Shown in pieces: positions 40,724 to 50,180 of a stretch of 64,000 nt of DNA; position 1 is the first letter of the stretch; the number at the start of each line of letters is the position of its first letter. Source of the DNA: VRUE01 sp963704515 (lineage in GTDB: Bacteria > Actinomycetota > Thermoleophilia > Solirubrobacterales > 70-9); assembly GCA_963704515.1 (NCBI GenBank), contig OY969913.1:496001-560000 (forward strand), read 5' to 3'. Made by a program: the position numbers and the translations under genes. Under the pieces are notes generated by a model that had not been told where the DNA came from, did not search any database, and saw nothing but the letters and a program-made list of their open reading frames with translations.

Positions 40724-41680
40724 ATGTTCTCGACGCTACGCACGCGGTTCGGGATCCCGGGAGTCATCTCGGTGATCGCACTGGTCTTCGCCATGCTCGG
40801 CGGCGCCTACGCCGCCTCCAACGGATCCGGCCCGCTCGCCTCGAGCTCGGCCGGCCACCACAAGAAGTCCAAGTCCAAGGCCAAGCGCGGCCCGCGCGGC
40901 CCCAAGGGCGCCACCGGGGCGACCGGTCCGGCCGGCCCGCAGGGCCCCGCTGGCGCCAAGGGCGATAACGGCGCCGCGGGCGCCAACGGCAGCGACGGCT
41001 CCAACGGGTCCAGCGGCACCAGCGCCACCACGACGTCCTTCTCGGGCAACGCCCACGGCTGCCAGGAAGGCGGCGTCGAAGTCAAATCGGCAAGCCCGAC
41101 CGTCTACGTGTGCAACGGCAAGCAAGGCACAGACGGGTTGACCGGCTTCACCGAAACCCTGCCCGAAGGCAAGACCGAGACCGGCGCCTGGCGCGCTGAA
41201 TTCCCCTTCGAAGAACTCCCGTTGGGAGAAGGCAAAAACGAAGAAGTGCTGGAAGTCGGCAAACAGGCAGCCGAAATCCATTACCCGATCTCCTTCCCGA
41301 TCCCGACCGCCCACAAGGGCAGCGCCTTCTTCTTCCCCAAGGCGCAGGTCGAAGGCGAACAGTTCGGACTCGAAGGCGGCACCACGCCCTGCACGGTGGA
41401 AGCCGGCAACCCCTCCTGTATCGACACCGGCTGCCGCTGGACGCTGGGCGACGCAGAAGCCACTCCCGAATCCAACGTCAACGGCACGCTCTGCGTCTTC
41501 AACGGCATCGTCGACGGCGGGGCGAGCTTCCACGGCGCGGAAACGACCTTCCAAACACCGAGCAACCCCTCCGAAAACGTGCACGATCCCACCGGCGCCT
41601 ACATGCAATTGCTGAGGGTCGCCAGTGCCGCCGCCAAGCGGGTCAGCGCCGCCGGCACCTGGGCGGTCAGGGGCAACTAA
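40724..41680 (+). CDS. Secreted protein with short collagen-like region
   Basis: 318 residues preceded by AAGGAGAAGAG. Signal sequence FGIPGVISVIALVFAMLGGAYA, a basic stretch (HHKKSKSKAKRGPRGPKG), about 14 Gly-X-Y triplets (GATGATGPAGPQGPAGAKGD) and a C-terminal domain of about 200 residues with at least six cysteines in three pairs. Collagen-like triplets followed by a globular beta domain are known in bacterial surface proteins and may trimerise. It is the first gene of the exported-protein cluster; a 103-nt gap precedes the next gene. Glu is mostly GAA. Confidence 0.8.
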   Translation: MFSTLRTRFGIPGVISVIALVFAMLGGAYAASNGSGPLASSSAGHHKKSKSKAKRGPRGPKGATGATGPAGPQGPAGAKGDNGAAGANGSDGSNGSSGTSATTTSFSGNAHGCQEGGVEVKSASPTVYVCNGKQGTDGLTGFTETLPEGKTETGAWRAEFPFEELPLGEGKNEEVLEVGKQAAEIHYPISFPIPTAHKGSAFFFPKAQVEGEQFGLEGGTTPCTVEAGNPSCIDTGCRWTLGDAEATPESNVNGTLCVFNGIVDGGASFHGAETTFQTPSNPSENVHDPTGAYMQLLRVASAAAKRVSAAGTWAVRGN

Positions 41681-41783
41681 CGAGCCACTCGCCCGCCACC
41701 GGCCGGGGCCGCGCCTCTCGCGGACCTGGCCGGTGGTGGGAGCCAAGCCGACCCAGCGCAGATCGCCAAGCAGAGGAGCCGAG

Positions 41784-44700
41784 ATGAACCACGCAGAGCA
41801 GGACCGCAACTCCATTCGCCGCCTTCCCGCACGATTCGGCGCCGTCGCCGCGGTCCTGCTCTGCCTCGGCCTCTTGGCGGCCGTCCCCGCCCGGGCCAAC
41901 TTCGAACAGGTCGCCAACTTCGCCGGCACGGCGGGGGAACTGCGTCCCAACACGCAGCAGGGCGAAACGGAATGGCCCGAAGAAGTCCAGCTCGGCGGCT
42001 TGAGCAGCATGGCCGTCAACTACACCGGCGCCGGCGGGGTGCCGGCGGGCACGATCTACGCCGCCGTCCAGGTACCTGACGGGACGGAAAGCATGTACGT
42101 TGTCCGCTACAACCCCGACGGCAGCTTCAGCGAGTCGTGGAGCTTCGAGGGAACCCCGGGCGGCGCGCCCGAACACCGCTGCGGCCCCGAAGGCGACCCG
42201 GGCGAACCCACCTGCGCGCCCAACTCATCAGAAGGCTCCCACCCGCACGCCGTAGACGTCGACGAGGCGACCGGCGACGTCTACCTCTACAACCCCTGGA
42301 CCACCCTGGTCGGGCAGAACGTGGTCCATGTCTTCAGCGCCGACGGCTCGACGCTGCTGGGCGAATTCGGCGAACTCGCCCCCTTCGGCGAAAGCGTCGC
42401 GGCGAGCCCCGGGAAGGTGCACTCCTTCGGAGCCCAGGAAGACAATATGGCGGTCAACGCCGGCGGCGAGGTCTACGTCTTCGACCAGGAAACTTCCGGC
42501 AGCCAATACCACCGCCTGATGAAGTTCGAACCGCAGAGCCCGGGCGATTACGAACACTACGTCTACGCCGGGCAGTCTCAGGACCTGCGAGGCGGGTTCG
42601 CCGGGGAAACAAGACGTCCCGAACTGCCCGCCTTCGACGCCGCCGGGGACCTCTTCGTCGCCGAAGAAGAAGGCCACATCGAAAAGCTCGACCCCTCCCA
42701 GCCGGGGGCTCCGGCGCTCTGTGAATTCGTCTTCACCAAGGGCGGCGTCCAGGCGCTCGCGGTCGACCCGCTGAGCGACGAACTGTTCTTCTTCACCTAC
42801 AAGGAACAGGGGACGATCCACCGCCTCGGCGGGGAATGCGTGGAAGGAAAGCTGCACGAAGTCGGCAAGATCAAAGCCTCGCCCAACCGCACGCAGATCA
42901 GCGGCCTGGCCTTCGACCCGTTGCGCGCATACGAAGCGGGACGGCCCGCCGGGGTGCTCTACGCCGGCGCCCCCGGCTACAGCGGCGGCAAGGAAGACAA
43001 ATCGACCGGCGAATGGCTGGTCGAATCCTCGATCGGCTACATCTTCTCCCAGCCGCCGGAAATCCCGCCGACGGTCAAAGACGAGTCCTTCTCGCGGGTG
43101 ACGGCGAGCACGGCGGAGCTCTCCGCCCAGGTCAACCCGCAGGGCTCGGCGAGCCGCTACACCTTCCAGTATGAGACCGAGGCCGCCTATCAGGCAAACC
43201 CCGAAGGCGAACGCTTCGCCGGGGCTCCCGAATCGCCGCCGGGCGGCGCGGAAGCCGGCGAAGACAACGAAGCGGTCGCGGTCGCGGCCTCGCTGCGGGG
43301 CCTTTTGCCCGATACCGCCTACCGCTTCCGCGCGGTGGCCACCAACCACTGCTCGGTGCCCCACCCCGAAAAGCTCTGCGAGACCGACGGGGAAGCGCTC
43401 GCCTTGCGCACCTTCCCCACAGAAGCCCCCGGGCTGGCCGATCGTCGCGCCTATGAGCTGGTCTCCCCGCCCGCCAAGCAGGCCGGTCAGGTGCTGCCGG
43501 CGGACTGGAGCATTTGGAGCTGCCCGCAGGAATTCACCTGCAAGCCCGGTGAATTCCTGCGCCACTTCCCGATGCAGAGCGCCCCCGACGGCGAAGCGGT
43601 CGTCTATGAGGGCACCGCCTTTGCCTCCGAGGCGGCCAACCTGAACGAGAACCAGTACATCGCCCGCCGCGACCCCAAAGCCGGCTGGCAGACGGTCGAC
43701 CTCACCCCGCTGCGGCTCTACAGCCAGCCCGCCCAGGGCTACGGCGCCTTCAGCCCCGACCTGGCCCGCGCCGTGCTCACCCAGCTCGGCCCGGCGCTCA
43801 ACTCCGAAGCCCCGGGCGAATACAAAGACCTCTACACCCAGCCGACCGCGGAACCCTTCGCGCTCTCCTCGCTGCTCGACTCCGCGCCGCCCAACCGCTC
43901 CGAGCGGGGGTCCAACCAGCTGGCGATCCGCTACGCGGGCGCCTCAGAAGACCTCTCGCGGGTCTTCTTCGAAGCGAACGACGCGCTCACCCCCGAAACC
44001 GCCTTCGCCCCCGAAGCGACGGACGGCGGCGCGGGTCAGTTCAACCTCTATGAATGGCACGAAGGCGCCCTCGCCCTGGTCAACGTATTGCCGGGCAACG
44101 CGACGAGCGCGCTGAACGCCTCCTTCGGCGGACAGCCGACAGGCGCTCCCGGCAGCGAACCCCATTTCCTCACCCACGCGATCTCCGCCGACGGGCGCCG
44201 CGTCTTCTTCTCGGACGCCTCGGGCCAGGTCTACGTGCGCGAAGACGGCGAGAGCACCAGGGAGGTCTCCAGCGAAGGCACGCCCGACCCCGGCAAGTTC
44301 GTCGTCGCGGCCAAGAACGGCGCGGCGGTGCTGCTCCTAAACGGCCACCTGCACTACCTCGAAGGCGAAGAAGCGACGGTCGACCTGACCCAGGGCAAGG
44401 GCGGCTTCCTCGGCGTCGTCGGCGAAGCCGAAGACCTCTCCCAGGTCTACTTCGTCGATGACGAAGTGCTCGACGAAGCCCCCAACGAAGCCGGCGAAGA
44501 AGCCGAAGAAGGCAAGGACAACCTCTACGCCTGGGCACAGGGCGAAGGCACGCGCTTCGTGGCGCGGCTGCTCCCCAAAGACAATCTGGCAAATCTCGGA
44601 AGTGGCACCCGCGGCGACTGGAGAACCCCCGGCGAACGCACCGCCGAGGCGAGCCCGGCCGGGCGCTACCTGGCCTTCAGCTCGCTCGCGCCGCTCAGCG

Positions 44701-45431
44701 GCTATGACAACGCGGTGCAGTGCGGGCCCTACGGCCCCGAAGGCGCCCGCCTGAACGAACCCTGCCCGGAGGTCTTCCTCTATGACTCGGCCACCGAAAA
44801 GCTCAGCTGCGCCTCCTGCAACCGAAGCGGCGAGGCGCCGCTGGGCTGGAGCACACTGCGGCTGATCCAGGGCGCCCCCCCGAGCCTGCCCCAGCCGCGC
44901 TACCTGACCGATCAGGGGCGCCTTTACTTCGACTCCGAGGACTCCCTGGTGCCCGCCGACTCAAACGAAGGGGTCGAAGACGTCTATCAGTACGAGCCGG
45001 GCGGGATGGGTAGCTGCGTCCGCCAGGGGGGCTGCGTCTCGCTGATCTCGGCGGGGACGGGGACCGTCGACTCCAACCTCGTGGCGATCGACCCGAGCGG
45101 TCGCAACGTCTTCTTCACCACCCGCGATCAGCTCTCGCTGCGCGACCACGACGACGTGTTCGACCTCTATGACGCCCGCGAAGGCGGCGGCATCCCGATC
45201 GAAACCGAAGTCTCGCGGGCCGAATGCCAGGGCGAAGCCTGCCAGGCGCCGGTCTATGCCCCCAACGACCCGACGCCGGGCTCCTCTTCCTTCGAAGGCC
45301 CGGGCAATCCGCGCCAAGCCAAGGCCAAGAAGCACAAGAAGCGCCACCGCAAGAAGCACCACCGCCACGCCCACAAGCGCCACGCCAAGCAAAAGCGCCA
45401 CGCTAAGCCCAACCACGGAGGTGCCAAGTGA
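41784..45431 (+). CDS. Very large secreted protein, beta-propeller-like with Fn3-like segment and Lys/His-rich tail
   Basis: 1215 residues from the ATG at 41784 (AGAGGAGCCGAG upstream). Signal peptide FGAVAAVLLCLGLLAAVPARA. Repeating segments of the type GSHPHAVDVDEATGDVYLY and AFDAAGDLFVAEEEGHIEKLD suggest NHL-like beta-propeller blades over residues 40-440. A segment with SRVTASTAELSAQVNPQGSA...YTFQYETEA (about 440-545) resembles a fibronectin type III-like domain. The second half (about 550-1170) has further propeller-like repeats (FSPDLARAVLT, AISADGRRVFFSDASGQVYV). The C-terminus is a Lys/His/Arg-rich tail, possibly for binding acidic cell-wall polymer. It overlaps the next gene by 4 nt. 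Confidence 0.8.
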   Translation: MNHAEQDRNSIRRLPARFGAVAAVLLCLGLLAAVPARANFEQVANFAGTAGELRPNTQQGETEWPEEVQLGGLSSMAVNYTGAGGVPAGTIYAAVQVPDGTESMYVVRYNPDGSFSESWSFEGTPGGAPEHRCGPEGDPGEPTCAPNSSEGSHPHAVDVDEATGDVYLYNPWTTLVGQNVVHVFSADGSTLLGEFGELAPFGESVAASPGKVHSFGAQEDNMAVNAGGEVYVFDQETSGSQYHRLMKFEPQSPGDYEHYVYAGQSQDLRGGFAGETRRPELPAFDAAGDLFVAEEEGHIEKLDPSQPGAPALCEFVFTKGGVQALAVDPLSDELFFFTYKEQGTIHRLGGECVEGKLHEVGKIKASPNRTQISGLAFDPLRAYEAGRPAGVLYAGAPGYSGGKEDKSTGEWLVESSIGYIFSQPPEIPPTVKDESFSRVTASTAELSAQVNPQGSASRYTFQYETEAAYQANPEGERFAGAPESPPGGAEAGEDNEAVAVAASLRGLLPDTAYRFRAVATNHCSVPHPEKLCETDGEALALRTFPTEAPGLADRRAYELVSPPAKQAGQVLPADWSIWSCPQEFTCKPGEFLRHFPMQSAPDGEAVVYEGTAFASEAANLNENQYIARRDPKAGWQTVDLTPLRLYSQPAQGYGAFSPDLARAVLTQLGPALNSEAPGEYKDLYTQPTAEPFALSSLLDSAPPNRSERGSNQLAIRYAGASEDLSRVFFEANDALTPETAFAPEATDGGAGQFNLYEWHEGALALVNVLPGNATSALNASFGGQPTGAPGSEPHFLTHAISADGRRVFFSDASGQVYVREDGESTREVSSEGTPDPGKFVVAAKNGAAVLLLNGHLHYLEGEEATVDLTQGKGGFLGVVGEAEDLSQVYFVDDEVLDEAPNEAGEEAEEGKDNLYAWAQGEGTRFVARLLPKDNLANLGSGTRGDWRTPGERTAEASPAGRYLAFSSLAPLSGYDNAVQCGPYGPEGARLNEPCPEVFLYDSATEKLSCASCNRSGEAPLGWSTLRLIQGAPPSLPQPRYLTDQGRLYFDSEDSLVPADSNEGVEDVYQYEPGGMGSCVRQGGCVSLISAGTGTVDSNLVAIDPSGRNVFFTTRDQLSLRDHDDVFDLYDAREGGGIPIETEVSRAECQGEACQAPVYAPNDPTPGSSSFEGPGNPRQAKAKKHKKRHRKKHHRHAHKRHAKQKRHAKPNHGGAK

Positions 45432-48241
45432 AGACCGCGAAGACACTCTGCGCCCTGGCGAGCCTGGCCTGCGCCCTGGTCGCTCCCAGCGCCGCGCAGG
45501 CGGGCTTCGGCATCGAACCCGGCAGCGTCTCGGTCACCGCCCGAAACGCCGACGGGACGATCGACACCCGGGCCGGCTCTCACCCGGCCGCCTTCGTCGT
45601 GCACTTCAAGCTCAACACCGAAGCCGACGGCACCTCCGCGGGCGGGCTCATGCGAAACGCGGTGGTCGACCTGCCGCCGGGCTTCACCGGCAACCCGCAG
45701 GCGGTCCCCGCCTGCTCGCGCGAGGACTTCGACAGCGGCGCCGTTCCCCATTGCCCGCTCGGCACCCAGGTCGGCATCCTGCACGCGACCACGCCCGGCC
45801 TGGGCACGATCAAGGGCCCGATCTACAACATGGCGCCGCCGCCGGGCATCGCCACGCAGCTCGGCTTCAGCTCCGTCGGGCTGCTCTCCTTGCAGCCGGT
45901 CACGGTCAACACCGAAAGCGGCTACGGGCTTCACTTCTCGGCGGTCAACACGCCGATCGAAATCACCGAAGTCACGGAGACGATCTGGGGCGTCCCCGCC
46001 GCCTCTTACAACGACGCCAAGCGCGGCCGCCAAGCGGCCGAAGACAAACCGGGGACGGGCCTGCCCTCCGAAGCCCCCGAAGAGGCCTACCTGACCCTGC
46101 CGGCCTCCTGCTCTGAAGCGCCCCAGGTGACGCTCGAAGTGGACTCGGTCGCCGACCCCACCCACTACAGCGGCGAAACCACGACGATGCGAAACGCCTC
46201 CGGGGAAGCGCAGCCGATGTCGGGCTGTGACGCTGTCCCCTTCGGCCCCGAATTCTCCTCCCAGCCGACCAGCCGCCTGGCCTCCAACCCCTCGGGCCTG
46301 GACTTCAACCTGAAGCTGCCCGACCGCGGCCTCACCTCGCCGAACGGGACCGCCGAAACCGAGCCGGAGAAGGTCGTCGTCGCCCTGCCCGAAGGCGTGG
46401 CGATCAACCCCTCCTTCGCCTCGGGGGTGGGCACCTGCTCAAAGGCCCAGTACCGCGCCGAACAGATCGACTCCAAAGCGGGGGAGAACTGCCCCGAAGG
46501 CTCGAAGATCGGCTCGCTGTTGGTCCACACCCCGCTGCTGGAAGAACCGATCGAAGGGGCGCTCTACCTGGCGGCCCCATACGAAAACAAGTTCGGCACC
46601 CTGGGCGCCATGTACATGGTCGGCAGGGCCCCCGAACGCGGCTTCCTTTTGAAGCAGGCGGGCAAGATCGAATTCGACCAATCGACCGGGCAGATCACGA
46701 CCACCTTCGAAGACCTGCCGCCGCTCTCCTTCTCGGAATTCAAGCTGCACTTCCGCGAAGGCGCAAGGGCGCCGCTCTCAACGCCGCAGGCATGCGGCGA
46801 ATACAAGACCACGGCGCTCTTGACTCCCTTCTCCTCGAGCACGCCTGTGGAACGCACGGCGTCCTTCCAGATCGAACACGGCTCAGAAGGCGGCGAATGC
46901 CCCTCAGGCGGCACGCCGCCCTTCAAGCCGGGCCTGATCGCCGGGAGCATCAACAACGCGGCCGGTCGCTTCTCGCCCTTCAACGTGCGCCTCTTCCGCA
47001 CCGACGCAGAACAGGAGATCACCCACTTCTCGATCAAGCTGCCCCCGGGGGTAGCCGCCAAGCTGGCGGGCATCCCCTTCTGCTCTGAGGCGGGCATCGC
47101 CCAGGCCCTGGCCCGCGAACGTATCTCAGGCGGCGGCCGGGCGGAGATCGCAGACCCCTCCTGCCCGGCGGCGTCGAACATCGGCCACTCCCTGGTCGGA
47201 GTCGGAGTCGGCTCGGCGCTGACCTACGTGCCGGGCACCGTCTACCTCGCCGGCCCCTACCACGGCTCGGCGATCTCGGTGGTCGCGATCACCCCGGCGG
47301 TGGTCGGCCCCTTCGACGTCGGCACCGTGGTCGTCCGCCAGGCGCTCAGGGTCGACCCCGAAACCGGGGAAGTCTTCGTCGACGCCACCGGCTCGGACCC
47401 GATCCCCCACATCGTCGACGGCATCCCGGTACGCCTAAGGGACATCCGCGCCTACGTCGACCGACCCTCCTTCGCGATCAACCCGACCGGCTGCAACCCG
47501 ACCTCGACCGCATCGACCCTCTTGGGAAGCGGCACCGACTTCGCCTCAGAAGCCGACGACAGGCCCGTGACGGTCACCACCCGCTACCAGGCAGCCGACT
47601 GCTCGGCACTGCCCTTCAAGCCAAAGCTCGCCCTGAAGCTCAAAGGCTCGACCAAGCGCGGCGGCAACCCCGCCCTTCACGCCGTGCTTCGCATGCACGG
47701 GATCGGCGAAGCCGGGATCCAGCGCGCCCAGGTCACCCTGCCCCACTCGGAGTTCATCGACAACGCCCACTTCAAGACGATCTGCACCCGGGTGCAGTTC
47801 AAGGCGGGCAAAGTCCCGGGCGAAAAGTGCCCCCCCGGCTCGATCTACGGCAAAGCCAAGGCCTACACCCCGATCCTCTCAGAACCCCTGAGCGGCCCGG
47901 TCTATCTGCGCTCCTCCGAACACGAACTCCCCGACGTGGTCGCCTCGCTTCACTCCGGGGAGATCGACGTCGTGCTCGACGGCCGGGTGGACTCGGTCAA
48001 GGGCAAGCTGAGGACCACCTTCGAAACGATCCCCGACGCCCCGGTGTCGGCGGCGGTCTTCGACTTCTCAGGCGCCAAGAAGGGGCTCTTCGAAAACAGC
48101 ACGAACCTCTGCGCCGCAAAGCACCGAGCGATCGCCGCCTTCACCGGACACAACGGCAAGACCCACAATTTCAACCCCGTGGTCAAGCCGACCGGTTGCC
48201 GCAAGGCCCACCACAAGAAGCACAAGGCCCACAAGCGGTGA
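45428..48241 (+). CDS. Large secreted protein of unknown function with Lys/His-rich tail
   Basis: 937 residues with a GTG start overlapping the previous stop. Signal peptide LCALASLACALVAPSAAQA. Three long repeat-like parts share the motif of a hydrophobic strand plus PPG (NAVVDLPPGFTGNPQAVPAC, EKVVVALPEGVAINPSFASG, SIKLPPGVAAKLAGIPFC), each followed by a Cys and CPxGS-like turn, indicating a duplicated beta domain of about 200-250 residues. The tail HHKKHKAHKR is basic, like the preceding protein. It overlaps the following GTG start. The domain family is not recognised by name. Many Glu codons are GAA. Confidence 0.75.
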   Translation: MKTAKTLCALASLACALVAPSAAQAGFGIEPGSVSVTARNADGTIDTRAGSHPAAFVVHFKLNTEADGTSAGGLMRNAVVDLPPGFTGNPQAVPACSREDFDSGAVPHCPLGTQVGILHATTPGLGTIKGPIYNMAPPPGIATQLGFSSVGLLSLQPVTVNTESGYGLHFSAVNTPIEITEVTETIWGVPAASYNDAKRGRQAAEDKPGTGLPSEAPEEAYLTLPASCSEAPQVTLEVDSVADPTHYSGETTTMRNASGEAQPMSGCDAVPFGPEFSSQPTSRLASNPSGLDFNLKLPDRGLTSPNGTAETEPEKVVVALPEGVAINPSFASGVGTCSKAQYRAEQIDSKAGENCPEGSKIGSLLVHTPLLEEPIEGALYLAAPYENKFGTLGAMYMVGRAPERGFLLKQAGKIEFDQSTGQITTTFEDLPPLSFSEFKLHFREGARAPLSTPQACGEYKTTALLTPFSSSTPVERTASFQIEHGSEGGECPSGGTPPFKPGLIAGSINNAAGRFSPFNVRLFRTDAEQEITHFSIKLPPGVAAKLAGIPFCSEAGIAQALARERISGGGRAEIADPSCPAASNIGHSLVGVGVGSALTYVPGTVYLAGPYHGSAISVVAITPAVVGPFDVGTVVVRQALRVDPETGEVFVDATGSDPIPHIVDGIPVRLRDIRAYVDRPSFAINPTGCNPTSTASTLLGSGTDFASEADDRPVTVTTRYQAADCSALPFKPKLALKLKGSTKRGGNPALHAVLRMHGIGEAGIQRAQVTLPHSEFIDNAHFKTICTRVQFKAGKVPGEKCPPGSIYGKAKAYTPILSEPLSGPVYLRSSEHELPDVVASLHSGEIDVVLDGRVDSVKGKLRTTFETIPDAPVSAAVFDFSGAKKGLFENSTNLCAAKHRAIAAFTGHNGKTHNFNPVVKPTGCRKAHHKKHKAHKR

Positions 48242-49020
48242 GCCGCCGGGCGGGGGCCCTGGCTTTGGCAGGGGCGCTCCTCCTCACCATGGGAGGAGTC
48301 GCCCTCGCGGTGACCGTGCGGTCCGAAGGCCTGCAGATCAGCGCCCTGGCCCAGGTAAAGCCCTACAAGCTCCCCAGGTCAAAGCCCGCCCCGATCGCGG
48401 TCTTTATCGCCGGGCACCTGCAAAGCGCCAAGGGCGGCATCCCCCCACAGCTGCGGGAGCTGAGGATCGAGGTAAACCGCCACGGCCTGCTGCAATCCAG
48501 GGGCCTGCCCACCTGCCCGGTATCGCGCATCCAGCCCGCCACCACCTCAAGGGCGCTATCTGCCTGCGGGGAAGCGCTGATCGGCTCCGGGCAGTTCTGG
48601 GCAAACATCGTCCTCCCAGACCAGGGCGCCTACCGCACCCAGGGACGGCTCTCGATCTTCAACGGAAAGAGCAAGGGAAGACCCGCCGTCTTGGCCCAGA
48701 TCTTCACCTCCCATCCCTTCAACTCCTCATTCGTGATCCCCTTCTCGATAAGGCACGTCTCCAAGGGCCCCTACGGCACAGAGCTTCACGCCTCCCTGCC
48801 CCAGGCCCTGGGCGAATGGGGCTACCTGGACCGCATCAAGCTCACCCTGCGAAGGAAATACTCCTTCAAGGGAAAGCAGCTCTCCTACTTCAACGCCGCC
48901 TGCCCGGCCCCGGGCAACGCCAAGCGCACCTCCTTCCCGCTCGCCTACGCCAGCTTTGCCTTCGCCGGGCAAAAGGCGGTCGGCATCGCCGTCAACAAGT
49001 CATGCGGCGTCAAGGAATAG
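48238..49020 (+). CDS. Secreted protein related to its upstream neighbour
   Basis: 260 residues, GTG overlapping the preceding stop (GTGA). Signal sequence AGALALAGALLLTMGGVALA. The rest (SKPAPIAVFIAGHL, LRELRIEVNRHGLL, GLPTCPVSRIQPATT, SACGEALIGSGQFWANI) shows the same strand-turn-Cys pattern as a single domain of the 937-residue protein, suggesting a paralogue of one repeat. It ends immediately before the next gene region, whose ribosome-binding site overlaps. Function is unknown; export and co-transcription are clear. Confidence 0.75.
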   Translation: MSRRAGALALAGALLLTMGGVALAVTVRSEGLQISALAQVKPYKLPRSKPAPIAVFIAGHLQSAKGGIPPQLRELRIEVNRHGLLQSRGLPTCPVSRIQPATTSRALSACGEALIGSGQFWANIVLPDQGAYRTQGRLSIFNGKSKGRPAVLAQIFTSHPFNSSFVIPFSIRHVSKGPYGTELHASLPQALGEWGYLDRIKLTLRRKYSFKGKQLSYFNAACPAPGNAKRTSFPLAYASFAFAGQKAVGIAVNKSCGVKE

Positions 49021-49038
49021 ATGAGAGGAGAGCAGAAG

Positions 49039-50115
49039 ATGAGCAAGACGACCATTGCAAGCGCCCTGGCGGGGCTCTGTGCCCTGGGCCTGGTCCTCGC
49101 CCCGAGCGCCCAGGCCAAATACGACCCCCTGGGCTCGGGCTCCCTGAAGCTCTCCCTCGACAAGCGCTTCGCCCGCTTCCTGCACGAAGACCAAGTCAAG
49201 CTGACGGGCTCCGAAGGAGCGACCCGCAAGGCAGGGGCGATCCTGCTTGGAATCGACGCCGGCCACATGGACCCCACGCTGGGCAAGGGCCAGGCAAACG
49301 CGGCGGGCACGCTCGTCTTCTCCAACCAGCGAAAGAAGGTCCCCCTGCGAGAGATCAGGGTCAAGGCGAAGCCCACCCCGCTGATCGCCAAGGTGGGGGG
49401 CTCCCAGCTGAAGGTTGCCGCAGCCAAGAAGACATCGGCGGGCAGGGCGGGCTTCGGCACCAAGTTCATCGCCACCAAGCTGACCCTGACCGCCAAGCTC
49501 GCCACCCGCCTCAACAAGAAGCTTCGCCCCAAGCTCCCCTTCTACGCCCACCAGCCCCTCGGCAAGCTCGTCCTGAACGCCCAGCCCCAACTGGAGACGA
49601 TCGAAGAAGGCGGCAGGGCGACCTTGGTCTTCGATTCCGGCTTCGCCGCGAAGCTCGCCTCCCGCTTCGTCGCGCTGAACCCGATCCATCCCGCCGAACA
49701 CCTGGGCACCACCTTCACCATGCCGATCGCGATCGGCGGGCAGCTGGCCCCCGACGGATCGGAAGGCACGCTCAGAACAGGCGGGACGATCGAAGCCCTG
49801 CAGCTGGGCGGCGGGCAGGTCTTCTGGCAGGAGCTGTGGCTCGAAGTGGGCGCCGGGCAAGCAAGCGCCGAAGTCGACCTCGAGCCGACCCCCGCCTTTC
49901 CAGGAAAGCAGGGGAGGATCGGGGTCTTCACCGCATCGCCTGGAGTCGTCTCCTCCGACCCCAAGGCGCGGACGATCTCCGACTCGGGGATCGGACTGGG
50001 GCTTCAGGGCTCAACCGCCGATGCGCTGAACGCGGCCTTCGCTCAGGGCGAAGCGCCGCTGTTCGAGGTGGGGGAAGCGGTGGGGACGCTCTCGTTTACG
50101 GCGCAGGGGCAGTAG
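49039..50115 (+). CDS. Secreted beta-rich protein, possibly HtaA-like
   Basis: 358 residues from the ATG at 49039, preceded by GAGGAGAGCAG; an in-frame ATG at 49021 abuts the previous stop. Signal peptide IASALAGLCALGLVLAPSAQA. The mature chain repeats a motif of a Leu-rich strand, Gly, then Val/Ile strands (GSGSLKLSLDKRFARFLHE, GKGQANAAGTLVFSNQRK) and later GTIEALQLGGGQVFWQELWL, which recalls HtaA/heme-binding surface domains, though I cannot confirm it. It is the last gene of the exported cluster, and a HipBA module follows on the other strand. Confidence 0.7.
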   Translation: MSKTTIASALAGLCALGLVLAPSAQAKYDPLGSGSLKLSLDKRFARFLHEDQVKLTGSEGATRKAGAILLGIDAGHMDPTLGKGQANAAGTLVFSNQRKKVPLREIRVKAKPTPLIAKVGGSQLKVAAAKKTSAGRAGFGTKFIATKLTLTAKLATRLNKKLRPKLPFYAHQPLGKLVLNAQPQLETIEEGGRATLVFDSGFAAKLASRFVALNPIHPAEHLGTTFTMPIAIGGQLAPDGSEGTLRTGGTIEALQLGGGQVFWQELWLEVGAGQASAEVDLEPTPAFPGKQGRIGVFTASPGVVSSDPKARTISDSGIGLGLQGSTADALNAAFAQGEAPLFEVGEAVGTLSFTAQGQ

Positions 50116-50180
50116 GGGGCGGGGAGCCGCGATCCCTATCGTCTCCGGTCGAGACTGCGCCGAGGCCCTCGAGGGCGATC

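Noticed and set aside
40850..40990. Collagen-like triplets as a DNA repeat or CRISPR-like array
   Set aside because: Triplet periodicity comes from Gly-X-Y coding; no identical spacers or palindromic repeats.
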